Shown piece after piece: positions 7,716 to 19,530 of a stretch of DNA of 64,000 nucleotides (the first letter of the stretch is position 1; each line of letters begins with the position of its first letter). This stretch comes from Burkholderia sp. FERM BP-3421. Lineage in GTDB: Bacteria; Pseudomonadota; Gammaproteobacteria; Burkholderiales; Burkholderiaceae. The position numbers were made by a program, and so were the translations under genes. The notes beneath the pieces were generated by a model. It searched no databases. It was not told the DNA's origin and was given only the letters and a program-made list of their open reading frames with translations. The stretch spans positions 3,596,001 through 3,660,000 of the forward strand of contig NZ_CP117782.1 of assembly GCF_028657905.1 (NCBI RefSeq), written 5' to 3'.

Positions 7716-9452
7716 ATGAAAGCTTCCCGTTTCTTCATCGGCACCCTGAAAGAAGCACCCGCCGACGCCGAGATCGTCAGTCACAAGCTGATGATGCGCG
7801 CCGGCATGATCCGCCGCGTCGCCGGCGGCATCTATAACTACCTGCCGGTCGGCCTGCGTTCGATTCGCAAGGTCGAGGCGATCGTGCGTGAAGAAATGAA
7901 CCGGGCCGGGGCGATCGAGCTTCTGATGCCCGCCGTGCAGCCCGCGGAGTTGTGGCAGGAGTCGGGCCGCTGGGAGCAGTACGGCCCCGAGCTGCTGCGT
8001 TTCAAGGATCGCAAGCAGAACGATTTCGTGATTGGGCCGACGCACGAGGAAGTGGTCACCGATATCGCGCGCAACCAGATCAAGAGCTACCGGCAGATGC
8101 CGGTGAACTTCTATCAGATCCAGACCAAGTTTCGCGACGAGATCCGGCCGCGCTTCGGCGTGATGCGTGGCCGCGAGTTCATCATGAAGGACGCGTACTC
8201 GTTCGACAAGGACAGCGACGGCCTGAAGGCCTCGTACCAGAAGATGTACGACGCCTACGTGCGGATCTTCACCCGCCTCGGCCTCGAGTTCCGCGCGGTG
8301 GCGGCCGACAACGGCTCGATCGGCGGCAGCGGCTCGCATGAATTCCACGTGATCGCCGAGACCGGCGAGGACGCGATCGCCTACTGCCCGACCTCCGCGT
8401 TCGCCGCGAACGTCGAGGCGGCCGAGGCGCTGCCGCTGCTCGCGAGCCGCGCGGCGCCCGCCGAGGCGATGCGCAAGGTCGCGACGCCCGGCAAGGCGAA
8501 GTGCGAGGCGGTGGCCGACCTGCTGGAGATCCCGCTCGATCGCACCATCAAGTCGATCGTGCTCGCGACCGACAACGAAGGCGCCGAGCCGACGATCTGG
8601 CTGCTGATGCTGCGCGGCGACCACGAGCTCAACGAGATCAAGGCGGGCAAGCAGCCCGGCCTCGCGGGCTTCCGGTTCGCGACCGAGCAGGAGATCGTCG
8701 AGTGGTTCGGCACGCCGCCGGGCTACCTGGGGCCGGTCGGCACGAAGAAGCCGGTGCGCGTGATCGCCGACAGCACGGTCGCGAACATGGCCGACTTCGT
8801 GGTCGGCGCGAACGAGGTGGATTACCACATCGCGGGCGTGAACTGGGGCCGCGATCTGCCCGAGCCGACCGTCGCCGACCTGCGCAACGTGCGCAAGGGC
8901 GATGCGTCGCCCGACGGGCAGGGCGTGCTCGACATCTGCCGCGGGATCGAGGTGGGCCACGTGTTCCAGCTCGGTACCAAGTATTCGAAGGCGATGAACG
9001 CGACCTTCCTCGACGAGTCGGGCAAGCCGCAGCCGATGGAGATGGGCTGCTACGGGATCGGCGTGTCGCGGATCCTCGGCGCGGCGATCGAGCAGAACTT
9101 CGACGAGCGCGGGATCATCTGGCCGGAGGCGATCGCGCCGTTCGAGGTCGTGCTGTGCCCGATGGGCTACGATCGCAGCGACGCGGTGCGCGAAGCAGCC
9201 GACGCGCTCTACGCGGCGCTGGCGGCGGCCGGCGTCGACGTGATCCTCGACGATCGCGGCGAGCGCCCGGGCGTGATGTTCGCCGATTGGGAGCTGATCG
9301 GCGTGCCGCACCGTCTCGTGATCGGCGAGCGCGGCCTGAAGGACGGCAAGCTCGAGTACCAGGGCCGCCGCGACGCGGAAGCGACGCTGCTGCCGGCCGA
9401 GACCGCCGCGGCCGCGGTCATCGACAAGGTGCGCGCGGCGCTCGCGCACTGA
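7716..9452 (+). CDS. proS: prolyl-tRNA synthetase
   Basis: Class II aminoacyl-tRNA synthetase that charges tRNA-Pro. 578 aa is the length of the bacterial type with an editing insertion. The catalytic core starts MKASRFFIGTLKEAPADAE and includes motif 2 (KFRDEIRPRFGVMRGREFIMKD) and motif 3 (GCYGIGVSRILGA). The editing (INS) domain lies between, at about 225-400. The anticodon-binding domain carries RGERPGVMFADWELIG. The ATG at 7716 gives the usual N-terminus; the ribosome site is weak (GGAA). The strong leader hairpin is noted separately. Confidence 0.97.
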   Translation: MKASRFFIGTLKEAPADAEIVSHKLMMRAGMIRRVAGGIYNYLPVGLRSIRKVEAIVREEMNRAGAIELLMPAVQPAELWQESGRWEQYGPELLRFKDRKQNDFVIGPTHEEVVTDIARNQIKSYRQMPVNFYQIQTKFRDEIRPRFGVMRGREFIMKDAYSFDKDSDGLKASYQKMYDAYVRIFTRLGLEFRAVAADNGSIGGSGSHEFHVIAETGEDAIAYCPTSAFAANVEAAEALPLLASRAAPAEAMRKVATPGKAKCEAVADLLEIPLDRTIKSIVLATDNEGAEPTIWLLMLRGDHELNEIKAGKQPGLAGFRFATEQEIVEWFGTPPGYLGPVGTKKPVRVIADSTVANMADFVVGANEVDYHIAGVNWGRDLPEPTVADLRNVRKGDASPDGQGVLDICRGIEVGHVFQLGTKYSKAMNATFLDESGKPQPMEMGCYGIGVSRILGAAIEQNFDERGIIWPEAIAPFEVVLCPMGYDRSDAVREAADALYAALAAAGVDVILDDRGERPGVMFADWELIGVPHRLVIGERGLKDGKLEYQGRRDAEATLLPAETAAAAVIDKVRAALAH

Positions 9453-9483
9453 GCGTCAGCGGCGCTCGCGACCCGGAGGCGGG

Positions 9484-10086
9484 ATGGAATACAACTTCGT
9501 GTCGGCGACGGTGCTGCTGCTCCTCATCACCGATCCGCTCGGCAACATCCCGCTGTTCATCGCGGCGTTGCGGCAGGTGCCGGCCGAGCGGCGGGTGCGG
9601 GTGATCCTGCGGGAAGTGGCGATCGCGTTCGTGATCCTGCTGTTCTTCATGCTGATCGGCGATCGCTTCCTGCGGATGATGAGCCTCACCGACCTGTCGC
9701 TGCGGCTCGGCGGTGGCATCGTGCTGTTCCTGATCGCGCTGCGGATGATCTTTCCCCATCCGGACGGCGCGCTCGGCAACGATCCGCGCGCGGGCGGCGA
9801 GCCGTTCATCGTGCCGCTCGCGATTCCCGCGCTGGCCGGCCCGTCCGCGCTCGCGACGGTGATGCTGCTGACCTCGCAGGCGCCCGGCAAGACGCTCGAA
9901 TGGGCGGGCGCGCTGACCGTGACGATGGCGGCCTGCGCGATCGTGCTGGTGCTCGCGGAGCGGATCCAGACGTGGCTCGGCGAGCGGACGGTGATGGCCT
10001 TCGAACGCCTGATGGGGCTCGTGCTGGTGGCGATCTCGGTCGAGATGCTGCTGGCCGGGATCCGCGCGTTCGTGCATCAGCTGTAG
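9484..10086 (+). CDS. MarC-family inner membrane protein
   Basis: 200-aa integral membrane protein with about six hydrophobic helices. Conserved features are the N-terminal ITDPLGNIPLF and the central AIPALAGPSALATVM, both seen in MarC/YhgN proteins. The family's function is unknown; the early link to multiple antibiotic resistance in E. coli was withdrawn. A GGAGG site precedes the ATG, 31 bp after proS, so the two are probably co-transcribed. A strong terminator follows. Confidence 0.88.
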   Translation: MEYNFVSATVLLLLITDPLGNIPLFIAALRQVPAERRVRVILREVAIAFVILLFFMLIGDRFLRMMSLTDLSLRLGGGIVLFLIALRMIFPHPDGALGNDPRAGGEPFIVPLAIPALAGPSALATVMLLTSQAPGKTLEWAGALTVTMAACAIVLVLAERIQTWLGERTVMAFERLMGLVLVAISVEMLLAGIRAFVHQL

Positions 10087-10110
10087 CGTTCCCGGTGCGG
10101 TTTCCATGCA

Positions 10111-10143
10111 AGAACGGCTCGCGCAGGCGAGCCGTTCTGTTTT
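10111..10143. terminator. terminator between marC-like gene and phosphoribosyltransferase
   Basis: A 12-bp perfect stem (AGAACGGCTCGC / GCGAGCCGTTCT) with a 4-nt loop and then GTTTT. The genes on either side converge here. Confidence 0.85.
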
Positions 10144-10180
10144 CGGGCGTGGGCCGGTCGGGTGCCGGCCGCGTGGCGCG

Positions 10181-10732
10181 TCAGGCGCCCGCGGTCAGCG
10201 CGCGGATCGTCGGCAGGTTGCGCCAGTAGCCCTTCGCGTCCATCCCGCAGCCGAATACGTAGCGGTCCGGCACGGCGAAGCCGCAGAAGTCCGGATGCAG
10301 CGGCTTCGATTTCGCGAGGGTCTTCTCGCACAGCACGGCCGACAGGAAGCGCTTCGCGCCCATGTCGAGGATCCGGTCGCGGATCGCGGCCATGGTCTCG
10401 CCTTCGTCGAGGATGTCGTCCAGCACGAGCACGATGCGGTCCTTGACCGATTCGCGCGGCGCGACGCGCCACTGCATCTCCGGGCTGCCCTGCGTGGTGT
10501 TGCGATAGCGGGTCAGATGGATGTAGTCGAACTCGAGCGGGAAGTCGAGGTGGGGCAGCAGCATGCCGGTGAAGACCGCCGCGCCGCCCATCACCGACAG
10601 CACGAGCGGGAATTCCTCACCGACCTGGCCGCGGATTTCCTCGGCCATCTTGCCGATCGACGCGTTGACTTCGTCGGCGGAGACGATCTCTTCGGAATGT
10701 TTGAAAATGTGGAGGGCTTCTTCGCGATTCAT
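10181..10732 (-). CDS. hypoxanthine-guanine phosphoribosyltransferase
   Basis: Type I purine phosphoribosyltransferase (183 aa) that salvages hypoxanthine and/or guanine with PRPP to IMP and GMP. The PRPP-binding loop VLVLDDILDEGE lies at 101-112. The flexible-loop region carries LTRYRNTTQG and the C-terminal base-binding part has VPDRYVFGCGMDAKGYWRN. The start is the ATG at 10732. It shares the strand of ffh, which lies downstream. Substrate preference (hypoxanthine, guanine or xanthine) cannot be read from the sequence. Confidence 0.9.
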   Translation of the reverse strand: MNREEALHIFKHSEEIVSADEVNASIGKMAEEIRGQVGEEFPLVLSVMGGAAVFTGMLLPHLDFPLEFDYIHLTRYRNTTQGSPEMQWRVAPRESVKDRIVLVLDDILDEGETMAAIRDRILDMGAKRFLSAVLCEKTLAKSKPLHPDFCGFAVPDRYVFGCGMDAKGYWRNLPTIRALTAGA

Positions 10733-10823
10733 GGTTCTGGCGAGCAGTCTGGGTACAAATAAGAATGAAACAAAAACGGCGGCGCGCGGCCTAGCATAAA
10801 CCCGCGCGCCGGGTCGGTGGCGC

Positions 10824-12191
10824 TCAGCGCATGCCGGGCATCATGCCTTTCAGGCCGCGCATCATTTTCTGCAGGTTGCCGCCCTTCAGCTTCTTCATCA
10901 TCGTACGCATCTGGTCGTACTGGTTCAGCATCCGGTTGACTTCCTGCACCGGCACGCCGGCACCCGCGGCGATGCGGCGCTTGCGGGTCGCCTTGATCAG
11001 TTCCGGCTTCGCGCGCTCGGTGGGCGTCATCGAGTTGATGATCCCCTCCATGCGGCGCATCTGCTTTTCGGCCTGGCCCATGTCGGCGCCCGACGCGGCC
11101 TGCTGGAACTGGGCCGGCAGCTTGTCCATCAGCGACGACAGCCCGCCCATGTTCTTCATCTGGGAGATCTGGGCGCGGAAGTCGTTCAGGTCGAAGTCGC
11201 CGCCCTTCTTGACCTTGTCGGCGAGCTTCTGCGCGGCCTGCACGTCGACGCCGCGCTGCGCTTCCTCGACCAGCGCGAGGATGTCGCCCATGCCGAGGAT
11301 CCGGTTCGCCATCCGGTCCGGGTGGAACACCTCGAGGCCGTCGAGCTTCTCGGCGACGCCGACGAACTTGATCGGCCTGCCGGTGATGTGCCGCACCGAC
11401 AGCGCCGCGCCGCCGCGCGAATCACCGTCGAGCTTGGTCAGCACGACGCCCGTGAGCGGCAGTGCGTCGTTGAAGGCCTTGGCGGTATTGACGGCGTCCT
11501 GGCCCAGCATCGCGTCGACCACGAACAGCGTCTCGGCGGGCTTCAGCAGCGCGTGGAGGGCGCTGATCTCCTGCATCATCGCTTCGTCGATGCCGAGCCG
11601 GCCGGCGGTGTCGACGATCAGCACGTCGTGGTAGTGGCGCTTCGCCCAGTCGACCGCGGCGTGCGCGATGTCGACGGGCTTCTGGTCGGGTTCGGACGGG
11701 AAGAAGTCGGCGCCGACCTGCTCGCTCACCGTCTTCAGCTGCGCGATCGCGGCCGGGCGGTAGACGTCGCAGGAGACGGTCAGCACCTTCTTCTTGTACT
11801 TCTCGCGCAGCAGCTTCGCGAGCTTGCCGACCGTGGTGGTCTTGCCCGCGCCCTGCAGGCCGGCCATCAGGATGATCGCGGGCGGCGTGACGGCGAGGTT
11901 CAGCTCGACGGCCTTGCCTTCGTAGTCGCCGCCGATCACCGCGGTCAGTTCCTTCTGGACCACGCCGACGAGGGCCTGGCCCGGCGACAGGCTGCCGACC
12001 ACGTCCTCGCCGAGCGCCTTTTCCTTGACCTTCGCGATGAATTCGCGGACCACGGGCAGCGCGACGTCGGCTTCGAGCAGGGCGAGCCGCACTTCGCGGA
12101 GCATCTCCTGGGTGTTCGCCTCGGTGAGGCGGGCTTCGCCGCGCAGCGTCTTGACGACGCGCGCCATCCGTTGGGTGAGATTGTCGAGCAT
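10824..12191 (-). CDS. ffh: signal recognition particle protein Ffh (SRP54)
   Basis: GTPase of the signal recognition particle; binds 4.5S RNA and nascent signal peptides and delivers ribosomes to FtsY. The N domain (about 1-100) is followed by the G domain with GLQGAGKTT at 111-119 and DTAGR, TKLDGDSRGG and GVAEKLDGLEVF further on. The C-terminal M domain is methionine-rich (from about 300; RKRRIAAGAG, then many Met-Lys repeats). 455 aa matches the family. The ATG at 12191 begins MLDNLTQRM as expected; a longer upstream start would add non-conserved residues. Divergent from ypjD. Confidence 0.97.
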   Translation of the reverse strand: MLDNLTQRMARVVKTLRGEARLTEANTQEMLREVRLALLEADVALPVVREFIAKVKEKALGEDVVGSLSPGQALVGVVQKELTAVIGGDYEGKAVELNLAVTPPAIILMAGLQGAGKTTTVGKLAKLLREKYKKKVLTVSCDVYRPAAIAQLKTVSEQVGADFFPSEPDQKPVDIAHAAVDWAKRHYHDVLIVDTAGRLGIDEAMMQEISALHALLKPAETLFVVDAMLGQDAVNTAKAFNDALPLTGVVLTKLDGDSRGGAALSVRHITGRPIKFVGVAEKLDGLEVFHPDRMANRILGMGDILALVEEAQRGVDVQAAQKLADKVKKGGDFDLNDFRAQISQMKNMGGLSSLMDKLPAQFQQAASGADMGQAEKQMRRMEGIINSMTPTERAKPELIKATRKRRIAAGAGVPVQEVNRMLNQYDQMRTMMKKLKGGNLQKMMRGLKGMMPGMR

Positions 12192-12278
12192 GGGGAGCGA
12201 TGGACAGTGGGGCCCGAAGGCGCGAGCGGGGCGCAAGGCGAGCCGTCGCGGGCAGGGGGCCTAGTGTAAACTTCGAAC

Positions 12279-13178
12279 ATGGATATTGTACTGTATGCCC
12301 TCACTGCGTTCCTCTATGGCGGCCTGGCCGTGGCCGGCTGGCGCGCCCACCGCCAGGACGGCGGGTCGCCGCTCGTCGCGAACGGGCCGGCCGGCGCGCA
12401 GGCGGCGCGCGTGTCCGCCGCCTCGGGCATGAGCGGCGCCGGGCGCGCGCTCCTGTTCGTCGCGCTGGTCGCGCACGGCGTGCTGCTGCACACGACGATC
12501 TTCCCGCGCGACGCGATGGTGTTCGGTTTCGCGTTCGCGCTGTCGGCGATGTTCTGGCTCGGCGCGGGGATCTACTGGATCGAGAGCTTTTTCTTCCCGC
12601 TCGACGGGCTGCGGCTTCTCGTGATGCCGCTTGCCTGCGCCGCGTCGCTGCTGCCGCTCGTGTTCGGCGGCGTGCGCGTGCTGCCGTACGCGGCCGCGCC
12701 GCTCTTCAAGACGCACTTCCTGATCGCCAACATCGCCTACGGGCTGTTCGCGATCGCGGCGCTGCACGCGGTGCTGATGCTGATGGTCGAGCGCCGCCTG
12801 CATGCGCCGCGCCGCGACCAGCTTGGCGACGGCGGCTGGCTGGCCGGCTGGCTCGAGACGCTGCCGCCGCTCCTGACGCTCGAGAAGCTGCTGTTCCGCC
12901 TGATCGGCGCGGGTTTCGTGCTGCTCACGCTGACCCTCGCGTCGGGCATCCTGTTCAGCGAGCAGCTCGAGGCGCGCGCGCTCAAGCTCGATCACAAGAC
13001 GGTGTTCGCGCTGCTGTCGTGGCTGATGTTCGGCGGGCTTCTGGTCGCGCGCAAGCTGTCCGGCTGGCGCGGCCGCGGGGCCGCGCGCTGGGTGCTCGTT
13101 TCGTTTGCCGCGCTGCTGCTCGCGTATGTCGGCAGCCGGTTCGTGTTCGAGGTGCTGCTGCACCGCTCCGTGGTTTGA
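12279..13178 (+). CDS. CcsA/YpjD-type cytochrome c assembly membrane protein
   Basis: 299-aa polytopic inner-membrane protein of the cytochrome c assembly (CcmC/CcsA) superfamily, with about eight hydrophobic helices. Supporting segments are the N-terminal helix at 3-20, FKTHFLIANIAYGLFAIAALHA (about 150-170) and LASGILFSEQL. The tryptophan-rich WWD haem motif of true haem lyases is not evident, so a role in c-type cytochrome biogenesis is uncertain. Next to ffh in many proteobacteria. It starts a run with the PP0621-type and ampD genes, 13 bp apart. Confidence 0.8.
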   Translation: MDIVLYALTAFLYGGLAVAGWRAHRQDGGSPLVANGPAGAQAARVSAASGMSGAGRALLFVALVAHGVLLHTTIFPRDAMVFGFAFALSAMFWLGAGIYWIESFFFPLDGLRLLVMPLACAASLLPLVFGGVRVLPYAAAPLFKTHFLIANIAYGLFAIAALHAVLMLMVERRLHAPRRDQLGDGGWLAGWLETLPPLLTLEKLLFRLIGAGFVLLTLTLASGILFSEQLEARALKLDHKTVFALLSWLMFGGLLVARKLSGWRGRGAARWVLVSFAALLLAYVGSRFVFEVLLHRSVV

Positions 13179-13191
13179 TGGTTTGATTGCG

Positions 13192-13503
13192 ATGCGACAA
13201 ATTTTCCTGCTGATACTCCTGTTCTTCGCGAGCACCTGGGTGGCGCGCAAGATCCGCCAGGCCCAGGCGCGCGGTGAGCGTGCCGGGCCGTTCCCCGGCG
13301 CCGGCCGCCCCGAGGGCGCGCCCGGCGAGCGCGAGGCCGGCGCCGCGCGCGCCGGCACGGCGCTCGCCGAACCGATGGTCCGCTGCGCGGAGTGCGGCGT
13401 GCACGCGCCCAAGGGCGACGCGGTGGCCGCGGGCGGCGCGTTCTATTGCAGCGCGGAACACGCCGCCCGCCATGCGGCGCGCACGGGCCGCGACGCGCGA
13501 TGA
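13192..13503 (+). CDS. PP0621-family small membrane-anchored zinc-ribbon protein
   Basis: 103 aa. An N-terminal membrane helix (about 4-19) is followed by a low-complexity Ala/Gly/Arg linker and a C-terminal metal-site candidate, CAECGVHAPKGDAV...FYCSAEHA, with a C-x2-C...C-x3-H pattern. This matches small PP0621-type proteins of unknown function. The ATG at 13192 gives the short positively charged start MRQ. The stop overlaps the ampD start by 4 bp (ATGA), implying translational coupling. Confidence 0.7.
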   Translation: MRQIFLLILLFFASTWVARKIRQAQARGERAGPFPGAGRPEGAPGEREAGAARAGTALAEPMVRCAECGVHAPKGDAVAAGGAFYCSAEHAARHAARTGRDAR

Positions 13504-14090
13504 GCGCGGCGCCGAGTCTAGCGGTTGACGCCGACGGTTGGGTAAACGGCGCGCAGCGCGTGCCGTCGCCCAATTTCGAGGCGCGCCCGGAAGGCGCGGT
13601 GCCGAGCCTCGTGGTGATCCACAACATCAGCCTGCCGCCCGGCGAATTCAACGGCGATGCGATCGTCGACCTGTTCCTGAACCGGCTCGACTGCGACGTG
13701 CACCCGTATTTCGACGCGCATCTGCGCGGCGTCAGGGTTTCCTCGCACTTCCTGATCCGCCGCGACGGCGCGCTGCTGCAGTTCGTGTCGTGCGACGAGC
13801 GCGCGTGGCATGCGGGAACGTCGAATTTCTTCGGCCGCGTGCGCTGCAATGATTTCTCGATCGGCATCGAACTCGAGGGCGCCGACGACATCGCGTTCGA
13901 AACGCCGCAATACGAGACGCTCGCGCGGCTCGCGCGCGGCCTCGCGGCCCGCTATCCGGTCGATGCGTTCGCCGGCCACGCCGACATCGCGCCCGAGCGC
14001 AAGACCGACCCCGGGCCGCACTTCGATTGGCAACGTTTCGCTGGCGATGCCGGCTTCGCGGCCGGATACTTTCCCTATCGGAAGGATTGA
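13500..14090 (+). CDS. ampD: 1,6-anhydro-N-acetylmuramyl-L-alanine amidase
   Basis: Cytoplasmic zinc amidase of peptidoglycan recycling: splits the stem peptide from anhydro-muropeptides, which keeps AmpR-type beta-lactamase inducers low. 196 aa. The zinc ligands of the family are present: H41 (VVIHNIS), H160 (GHADIAPERK) and D170, with K168 next to the active site. The start at 13500 overlaps the previous stop, giving the MSAAPS start. Third gene of the ypjD-PP0621-ampD run. Confidence 0.95.
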   Translation: MSAAPSLAVDADGWVNGAQRVPSPNFEARPEGAVPSLVVIHNISLPPGEFNGDAIVDLFLNRLDCDVHPYFDAHLRGVRVSSHFLIRRDGALLQFVSCDERAWHAGTSNFFGRVRCNDFSIGIELEGADDIAFETPQYETLARLARGLAARYPVDAFAGHADIAPERKTDPGPHFDWQRFAGDAGFAAGYFPYRKD

Positions 14091-14189
14091 GCGAGCGGCT
14101 TTTTGACGCGCGTCGGCCGCTTTCCCAGGCCCTGCCTTGCCGCGTCCGAGCGTGTGCGATGTCAATAGGTCCGGCGCAAATATTTCCTT

Positions 14190-14254
14190 TTGAGATGCCG
14201 GGAAGCTCCACTATACTTGGTGTGAGTTGAGCGGTTTCTCACTAGATATAGTGT
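14190..14254 (+). promoter_or_regulatory. nrdA promoter with two NrdR-type boxes
   Basis: A sigma-70 promoter TTGAGA (14190-14195), 16-bp spacer, TATACT (14212-14217) overlaps CCACTATACTTGGTGT (14208-14223). A second, better dyad, TCACTAGATATAGTGT, lies at 14239-14254. Both fit the NrdR box pattern ACAC(T/A)ATATAT(T/A)GTGT. Their starts are 31 bp apart, three helical turns, the spacing at which NrdR binds cooperatively. NrdR would repress nrdA when dATP/ATP are sufficient. The rest of the 450-bp gap (14091-14542), including a leader of about 290 nt, shows no other gene. Confidence 0.75.
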
Positions 14255-14542
14255 ACGGCGCAGGAAGCATTTACCGCTTCCGCGCAGCACCCGGCAGGCC
14301 TTGCCGGTGCGGAAATTCCTCAGAGTGCGACGCATTCGGCCGGCGGCCGGTGACGTCGCGATCAAGCGCGGAAGAGCAGCAGGGGGCGCGACGTGAAGCA
14401 GCACCGTGTCGAATCGATTGTGTCGCAGCGGTCCACCCAACCCCGCCGCTTTTCCCGTATCCAATTGTCCGCGCCATCCCTGGCGCGGCGTTCGTGTTAA
14501 TCCGCGGTACCTCCCGCATCATCTTCACCAGGAGCTTTGCAC

Positions 14543-17512
<2,970 letters not shown>

Positions 17513-17874
17513 CACGGCGCGCCTGAACTGAGCATCACGCGGCGCGCGCCGGCAACCGATCGAGGTTGAAGTGCGCGCCGCGCTCGACTAAAAAAATGAT
17601 AAGGATTCTGTAACGCACGCCTGCGTTGCAGACGACCACAAGAAGCGATCGAAACTTCCCCGACGACGTCGCGTTTCGATCCGCGTTCGATGCGTCGAGC
17701 GCACCTCGCGACACAGATGCGGCGCATGCCGCGCGCTTCATGAACGACGATGCGTTGCTCAAAGTGTTGTATCGAGGTCGCAACGCGAATCGAAAAAAGG
17801 ATTTTTCGTGAGCGAACCCTTTTATCGCTCGGGAAAAGATGGTACAAACCGATCTAAATCGATGGTGAGAATTT
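17513..17874 (+). other. nrdA-nrdB intergenic region with a candidate promoter
   Basis: 362 bp without a supported gene. A possible promoter, TTGAAG (17566-17571), 17-bp spacer, TAAAAA (17589-17594), would give nrdB its own transcript with a leader of about 270 nt. No T-run terminator follows nrdA. I see no convincing NrdR dyad here. A 61-codon reading frame inside has no ribosome site and is discounted. Confidence 0.4.
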
Positions 17875-19095
17875 ATGCTCAATTGGGATGACGAGAAGAC
17901 TGCCGCGACTCCCGCGACCGGCGCACAGCAAAACGCGATGCGCAGTTCCGCAGGAGAGGCCGTCGGAATGCAGGCCGAAGGGTCTGCCGTTCATCAGGCT
18001 TCGTCGGTCCGCGATATTTTCGCGGGTGATTTCGCCGTCGCGCCGGATCTCCCGGCGGATGCCCCTGCGGGCAGCGAGACGCGCGTCAATGTCGCCGACA
18101 AGCGCATCATCAACGGCCAGACCGATGTCAATCAGCTGGTGCCGTTCAAGTACAAGTGGGCGTGGGAAAAATACCTGGCGGGCTGTGCGAACCACTGGAT
18201 GCCGCAGGAAATCAACATGTCCCGCGACATCGCGCTGTGGAAGGATCCGAACGGCCTTACCGAGGACGAGCGCCGGGTCGTCAAGCGCAACCTCGGTTTC
18301 TTCGTGACCGCCGACTCGCTGGCCGCGAACAACATCGTGCTGGGCACCTACCGCCACATCACGGCGCCCGAGTGCCGGCAGTTCCTGCTGCGCCAGGCGT
18401 TCGAAGAGGCGATCCACACGCACGCGTACCAATATATTGTCGAATCGCTCGGCCTCGATGAAGGCGAGATCTTCAACGCGTATCACGAAGTGGCGTCGAT
18501 CCGCGCGAAGGACGAGTTCCTGATTCCGTTCATCCATACGCTGACCGACCCGGCCTTCAAGACCGGCACGCTCGACGCCGACCAGAAGCTGCTGAAGTCG
18601 CTGATCGTGTTCGCGTGCATCATGGAAGGGCTGTTCTTCTACGTCGGCTTCACCCAGATTCTCGCGCTCGGCCGCCAGAACAAGATGACGGGCGCCGCCG
18701 AGCAGTACCAGTACATCCTGCGCGACGAGTCGATGCACTGCAACTTCGGCATCGACCTGATCAACCAGATCAAGCTGGAGAATCCGCACCTGTGGACCCC
18801 CGAGTTCCGTACGGAGATCCGCGAACTGTTCAAGCAGGCGGTCGATCTCGAGTATCGCTACGCGGAGGACACGATGCCGCGCGGCGTGCTGGGCCTGAAT
18901 GCATCGATGTTCAAGGGCTACCTGCGCTTCATCTGCAATCGCCGGTGTCAGCAGATCGGCCTCGATCCGCTGTACCCGAACGAGGAAAACCCGTTCCCGT
19001 GGATGAGCGAGATGATCGACCTGAAGAAGGAACGCAACTTCTTCGAAACGCGTGTGATCGAGTATCAGACGGGTGGCGCCCTGTCCTGGGAATAA
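17875..19095 (+). CDS. nrdB: class Ia ribonucleoside-diphosphate reductase, beta subunit
   Basis: Di-iron tyrosyl-radical subunit that works with NrdA. 406 aa. The ferritin-like core has the iron ligands in the E...ExxH pattern (FEEAIHTHAY, then MEGLFFYVGF and DESMHCNFG). The first 75 or so residues are a variable, Ala-rich extension often seen in beta- and gammaproteobacteria. The C-terminus (TGGALSWE) is the tail that docks into NrdA. The ATG at 17875 has GGTGAG upstream. Confidence 0.96.
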   Translation: MLNWDDEKTAATPATGAQQNAMRSSAGEAVGMQAEGSAVHQASSVRDIFAGDFAVAPDLPADAPAGSETRVNVADKRIINGQTDVNQLVPFKYKWAWEKYLAGCANHWMPQEINMSRDIALWKDPNGLTEDERRVVKRNLGFFVTADSLAANNIVLGTYRHITAPECRQFLLRQAFEEAIHTHAYQYIVESLGLDEGEIFNAYHEVASIRAKDEFLIPFIHTLTDPAFKTGTLDADQKLLKSLIVFACIMEGLFFYVGFTQILALGRQNKMTGAAEQYQYILRDESMHCNFGIDLINQIKLENPHLWTPEFRTEIRELFKQAVDLEYRYAEDTMPRGVLGLNASMFKGYLRFICNRRCQQIGLDPLYPNEENPFPWMSEMIDLKKERNFFETRVIEYQTGGALSWE

Positions 19096-19530
19096 CCCTG
19101 CGGCGCTGTCGAGTCACGACGATGAACAGGCCGGGCGACTTGCCCGGCACAAGGTTTTAGGAGCAAGAACGCCTGATGCAAAGCATGCCCGGTGCCTTAA
19201 CGGCCCACAAACATGATAGGCACTTTGCGAACCCTTCAGTGGGATGGGCAAACTTCCCTCCGGAAAAAGCCGGCTGCCACGTGGCCCCCGGCTTGATCAA
19301 GCGATTAGGGGCGGCGGCGCGACACGCGCCGGCCGCCGACTTGATTTGGCGCTCCGTGCCGTTGAGCACGGCGCGCCATACCGTATTCATTAGCGTAAGC
19401 GCGCAGCACCTGCGTACGCCGATGAATAGCCCGCTTCGTAGCGCACGTCCTGATAAACGTCCGCGGGAAGCGGGTTTTGACGAAGGGTGTAGTTTGAACT
19501 GACTCTCATCTGAACCTGAAGGAGAACATG
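19096..19530 (+). other. nrdB to H1-like gene intergenic region
   Basis: 435 bp without a supported gene. A hairpin GCCGGGC/GCCCGGC near 19131-19150, followed after a few bases by a short T-run, may end the nrdB transcript. A weak promoter candidate, TTGAGC (19362-19367), 16 bp, TATTCA (19384-19389), precedes the H1-like gene. TTGACG at 19477-19482 has no matching -10. A 108-codon frame here lacks family features. Confidence 0.35.

Noticed and set aside
6849..9449. 866-codon minus-strand frame containing rppH
   Set aside because: Only the last 215 codons are real (rppH, start 7496). The rest is antisense to proS.
17626..17811. 61-codon frame between nrdA and nrdB
   Set aside because: No ribosome site, no recognisable domain.
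19176..19502. 108-codon frame upstream of the H1-like gene
   Set aside because: No ribosome site or family features; lies in the probable promoter region.
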